DNA of 64,000 bases from Flavobacterium sp. 9AF (GTDB taxonomy: Bacteria > Bacteroidota > Bacteroidia > Flavobacteriales > Flavobacteriaceae). The notes under the pieces are model-generated. The model searched no databases, had not been told where the DNA came from, and saw only the letters and a program-made list of their open reading frames with translations. The stretch spans positions 699,239 through 763,238 of the forward strand of contig NZ_LR733556.1 in NCBI RefSeq assembly GCF_902506265.1. Reading direction: 5' to 3'. Shown here piece by piece: positions 61,840 to 64,000 of this stretch. Positions within the stretch are counted from its first letter, which is position 1. Each line of letters begins with the position of its first letter. A program made the translations under genes and the position numbers.

Positions 61840-62433
61840 ATGAAAATATACATAAGAAATATGGCTTGCGAAAGCTGTATAATAGTGGTTAGAGAAGCAC
61901 TTGAAGATTTGAATCTTCACCCCATAAAAGTCGAACTAGGAGTGGCTGAAATAAAAGAAGAAATAGACGCAAATACAAAAAAGAAATTAAATCAAAAAAT
62001 TCTTAAAGTAGGTCTAGAAATTGTGGAGAGTAAAGGTGGGATTTTAATTGAAAAAATAAAGCATCTTTGTCAAGAATATGTTGAAAAAGAAGCCAATATT
62101 AAGGAGAACGTTTCAGATTATTTAAGTAAAAAATTAGATAAAGATTACAGTTATATATCAAATGCATTTTCAGAAGTTACTTCTTGTACAATAATTATGT
62201 ATATCAATTTAATTAAAATTGAAAAAGCAAAAGAAATGATATTATTTGAAGAAGATAATTTTACTGAAATAGCTACCCGATTAAATTTCAGCAACTTATC
62301 AGCTTTCTCTGCACAGTTTAAAAAAGTTACTGGCTTTAGTCCCAGCTACTTTAAAAAATTAAAAGTTATAAGAAGGAAGGCTATTCAAACGCTTACTGAG
62401 GATTTAAAAAAAGAAAATCCAAAAAATGAATAA
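61840..62433 (+). CDS. HMA-like domain fused to AraC-family DNA-binding domain
   Basis: This 197-residue regulator has an N-terminal segment (1-65) resembling a heavy-metal-associated domain: IRNMACESCIIVVREALEDL with the CxxC of Cys10-x-x-Cys13. The AraC-type double helix-turn-helix follows (about 85-180; LSKKLDKDYSYISNAFSEV, FTEIATRLNFSNLSAFSAQFKKVTGFSPS). Metal or thiol sensing through the CxxC is inferred from the fold. I recall similar proteins as 'AraC family' regulators in many Bacteroidota. It is a single gene upstream of the phytochrome pair. Confidence 0.88.
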   Translation: MKIYIRNMACESCIIVVREALEDLNLHPIKVELGVAEIKEEIDANTKKKLNQKILKVGLEIVESKGGILIEKIKHLCQEYVEKEANIKENVSDYLSKKLDKDYSYISNAFSEVTSCTIIMYINLIKIEKAKEMILFEEDNFTEIATRLNFSNLSAFSAQFKKVTGFSPSYFKKLKVIRRKAIQTLTEDLKKENPKNE

Positions 62434-62475
62434 ATTTCTGACTAATTTTTTAAAGTTTATTTTTTTAAAAAAACA

Positions 62476-62483
62476 TATATTTG
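62476..62483 (+). promoter_or_regulatory. -7 promoter element of the response regulator/phytochrome unit
   Basis: TATATTTG fits TAnnTTTG, 32 bp upstream of the ATG at 62515. It probably drives both genes. Confidence 0.6.
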
Positions 62484-62514
62484 CTTATAAAAAAACCAAA
62501 TTCTAAATAAACAA

Positions 62515-62967
62515 ATGAGTGAAATTAATATCTTTTATGCGGATGATGATGATGATGATTTGATGTTTTTCAATGATGCAGTTTCGGCAATTACTAGAAA
62601 AGCTGAAAAATCAATACATCTTCATATTCACAAAAATGGAGATCAACTTCTAGAAAGTATAAAAGAAAAAAAGAAAAACAATAGTGTTGTTTTTCTTGAT
62701 TTAAATATGCCTAGAAAATCGGGATTTCAATTTTTAGAAGAGATTAGAAAAGAACCTGAAATTAAAGAAATACCAGTAATTATTTATTCCACGAGTTCTG
62801 ATGATGAAAATATTTTATTAAGTCATAATTTAGGTGCTAATTTTTATGCTGTTAAACCCTATAATTTTGATGATTTAATCAAAATGATTACAAGTGTTTC
62901 AAATATAAATTGGCAATTACATAAAGCCGATTTCAATAACTTTCTTTTTAACAGATTAATTAATTAA
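62515..62967 (+). CDS. Single-domain response regulator (Rcp1-like)
   Basis: This 150-residue receiver domain with no output domain has an acidic pocket in FYADDDDDD (7-15), phospho-acceptor D62 (FLDLNMPRKSG) and K114 (AVKPY). The C-terminal 20 residues extend beyond a minimal receiver, as in Rcp1-type partners of phytochromes. It ends 31 bp before the bacteriophytochrome gene and is probably its phosphorylation partner. Confidence 0.93.
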   Translation: MSEINIFYADDDDDDLMFFNDAVSAITRKAEKSIHLHIHKNGDQLLESIKEKKKNNSVVFLDLNMPRKSGFQFLEEIRKEPEIKEIPVIIYSTSSDDENILLSHNLGANFYAVKPYNFDDLIKMITSVSNINWQLHKADFNNFLFNRLIN

Positions 62968-62998
62968 TTTTCTACTGCTTACCACATAAATTAAATTC

Positions 62999-64000
62999 AT
63001 GATTTTTAAAGACATTGTAAATAGAGATATCGTTAATTTACAAAATTGCGAAGATGAACCTATTCATATTCCTGGATTAATTCAATCACATGGTTTTCTA
63101 ATTGCTATTGATGCAACAACACATATAATTACAGTTTGTAGTGAGAATATTAATACTTTTATAGATCTTACCTACGAAAAATTATTAGGAAAAAAAATCA
63201 ATCAGATTTTTAATGCCGAATTTATAGATGAATTATTTCTGAATAATGAAGAATTACCTAATCAAGCCAAGGTTTTTAATTTTGTAATAAATGAAAAATT
63301 ATTCTCAATATGTACTCATTTAAGTGGTAACGAAATCATAATTGAAGGTGAACCTACTGAAAACCAATTCAACGAAAGTAACATTTTATACAATTCTTCA
63401 AAACAATTGCTCAGCTACATAGAAGACAGTTTTACTCTAAAAGAATTAGCTAATTCAGTAGCTATAGCAATAAAAAAGATAACCCATTATGATCGCGTAA
63501 TGATTTACAGATTTGATGAAAACTATAATGGTGAGGTTATCGCAGAAAGCAAAGAAGGGTTTTTAGAATCTTTTTTAGGATTGCATTATCCACATACAGA
63601 TATTCCTGTACAAGCAAGAGAATTATATATTAAAAATCATTTAAGAATAATAGGAGACGTAAACTATACCCCTATTCCACTATACACTTATACTGATAGT
63701 AATTTACATACGTTAGATTTAAGTTTATCTGTTTTAAGAAGCGTTTCTCCTATTCATATCGAATATTTACATAACATAGGTGTAGGTGCTACACTTACAA
63801 TTTCATTATTACATAAAGGAAAATTGTGGGGTTTAATTACTTGCCATCATTATTCTGCAAAATATTTAAGTCAAGAAATAAGAAACACAGTTAAACTTCA
63901 TGGTCATTTCATCACTTCTCAAATAGATGTAAGATTACTTAATGAAGAGTATGAAATTGCAAGAAAAACAAATAAAGCAGTTGAAAAATTAGTTAATAAA
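62999..64000 (+). CDS. Bacteriophytochrome, N-terminal part (runs off the window)
   Basis: A frame open from the ATG at 62999 to the window end gives 334 residues with no stop. The start has Cys17 in NCEDEPIHIPG, then LIQSHGFLIAID: the biliverdin-attachment site and PAS2 domain of bacteriophytochromes. The GAF domain follows (about 140-300), with YRFDENYNGEVIAE, PHTDIP (Asp201), RSVSPIHIEYLHNIGV and GLITCHHYS, and a PHY domain begins near the edge. It should sense red/far-red light with a covalent biliverdin. The output domain lies outside the window. Confidence 0.93.
   Translation, partial: MIFKDIVNRDIVNLQNCEDEPIHIPGLIQSHGFLIAIDATTHIITVCSENINTFIDLTYEKLLGKKINQIFNAEFIDELFLNNEELPNQAKVFNFVINEKLFSICTHLSGNEIIIEGEPTENQFNESNILYNSSKQLLSYIEDSFTLKELANSVAIAIKKITHYDRVMIYRFDENYNGEVIAESKEGFLESFLGLHYPHTDIPVQARELYIKNHLRIIGDVNYTPIPLYTYTDSNLHTLDLSLSVLRSVSPIHIEYLHNIGVGATLTISLLHKGKLWGLITCHHYSAKYLSQEIRNTVKLHGHFITSQIDVRLLNEEYEIARKTNKAVEKLVNK

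Noticed and set aside
1..64000. tRNA, rRNA, prophage or insertion sequence
   Set aside because: No cloverleaf, ribosomal core or transposase-like reading was found; only small repeats are present.

Overview
The window comes from a low-GC member of the Bacteroidota, most likely a Flavobacteriaceae bacterium close to Flavobacterium. The grounds are: many promoters with a TAnnTTTG -7 element and no obvious Shine-Dalgarno sequences; a type IX secretion sorting domain; a DUF5606 protein beside peptide deformylase; 2TM-domain proteins with a LytS/LytTR pair; a pRiA4b-ORF3-like protein; and an arginine operon built around the Bacteroidetes-type acylornithine transcarbamylase. No tRNA, rRNA, CRISPR array, prophage or insertion sequence was seen.

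Layout. 1-2.6 kb: a 71-bp tandem repeat that has copied the 3' end of mazG, then mazG, a VOC protein, a DUF5606 protein and def. 2.8-11.0 kb: an eight-gene arginine operon (GNAT, argG, argC, argD, argF', argB, argE', argH) ending in a palindromic repeat element. The transcarbamylase carries Val at the residue that separates acetylornithine from succinylornithine enzymes, so the pathway probably runs on succinylated intermediates. 11.1-14.4 kb: lrp-ruvX, mqo and a stand-alone Aer-type PAS protein. 14.6-25.2 kb: dapD, then a mosaic of glycosyltransferases, a polysaccharide deacetylase and an InaA/WaaP-type kinase, which looks like lipopolysaccharide assembly. 25.2-33.9 kb: a seven-gene nonulosonic (pseudaminic-like) acid operon with a cytidylyltransferase-aminotransferase fusion, an aldo/keto reductase and a double GNAT protein, but no recognisable PseG.

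34-37 kb: tsaC/sua5, cca and heme A synthase. 37.1-41.2 kb: a signalling operon made of a secreted helical-repeat protein, a LytS-type kinase fused to a 2TM domain, four stand-alone 2TM proteins and a LytTR regulator. A six-unit array with a 21-bp period lies 224 bp upstream of it. 41.3-44.3 kb: a DUF2141 protein and a TonB-dependent receptor among several short tandem repeats, including inverted heptamer arrays. 44.4-52.1 kb: glutaminase, TPR protein, pRiA4b-like protein, nucleoid-associated protein, glyA, fumarylacetoacetase, a flavobacterial structured-RNA candidate and a lipoprotein. 52.2-57.1 kb: beta-propeller plus type IX-secreted amidase, lactonase plus bacilliredoxin-like protein, and an archaemetzincin-like lipoprotein. 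57.3-64 kb: clpB (twin 13-bp palindromes upstream, a palindromic element downstream), a secreted unknown, a ribosome hibernation factor, an HMA-AraC regulator, and a response regulator with a bacteriophytochrome that runs off the right edge.

The strongest candidates for undescribed biology are the kinase/2TM/LytTR operon with its phased 21-bp array, the nonulosonate operon without PseG, the structured RNA near 50.8 kb and the palindromic element family.
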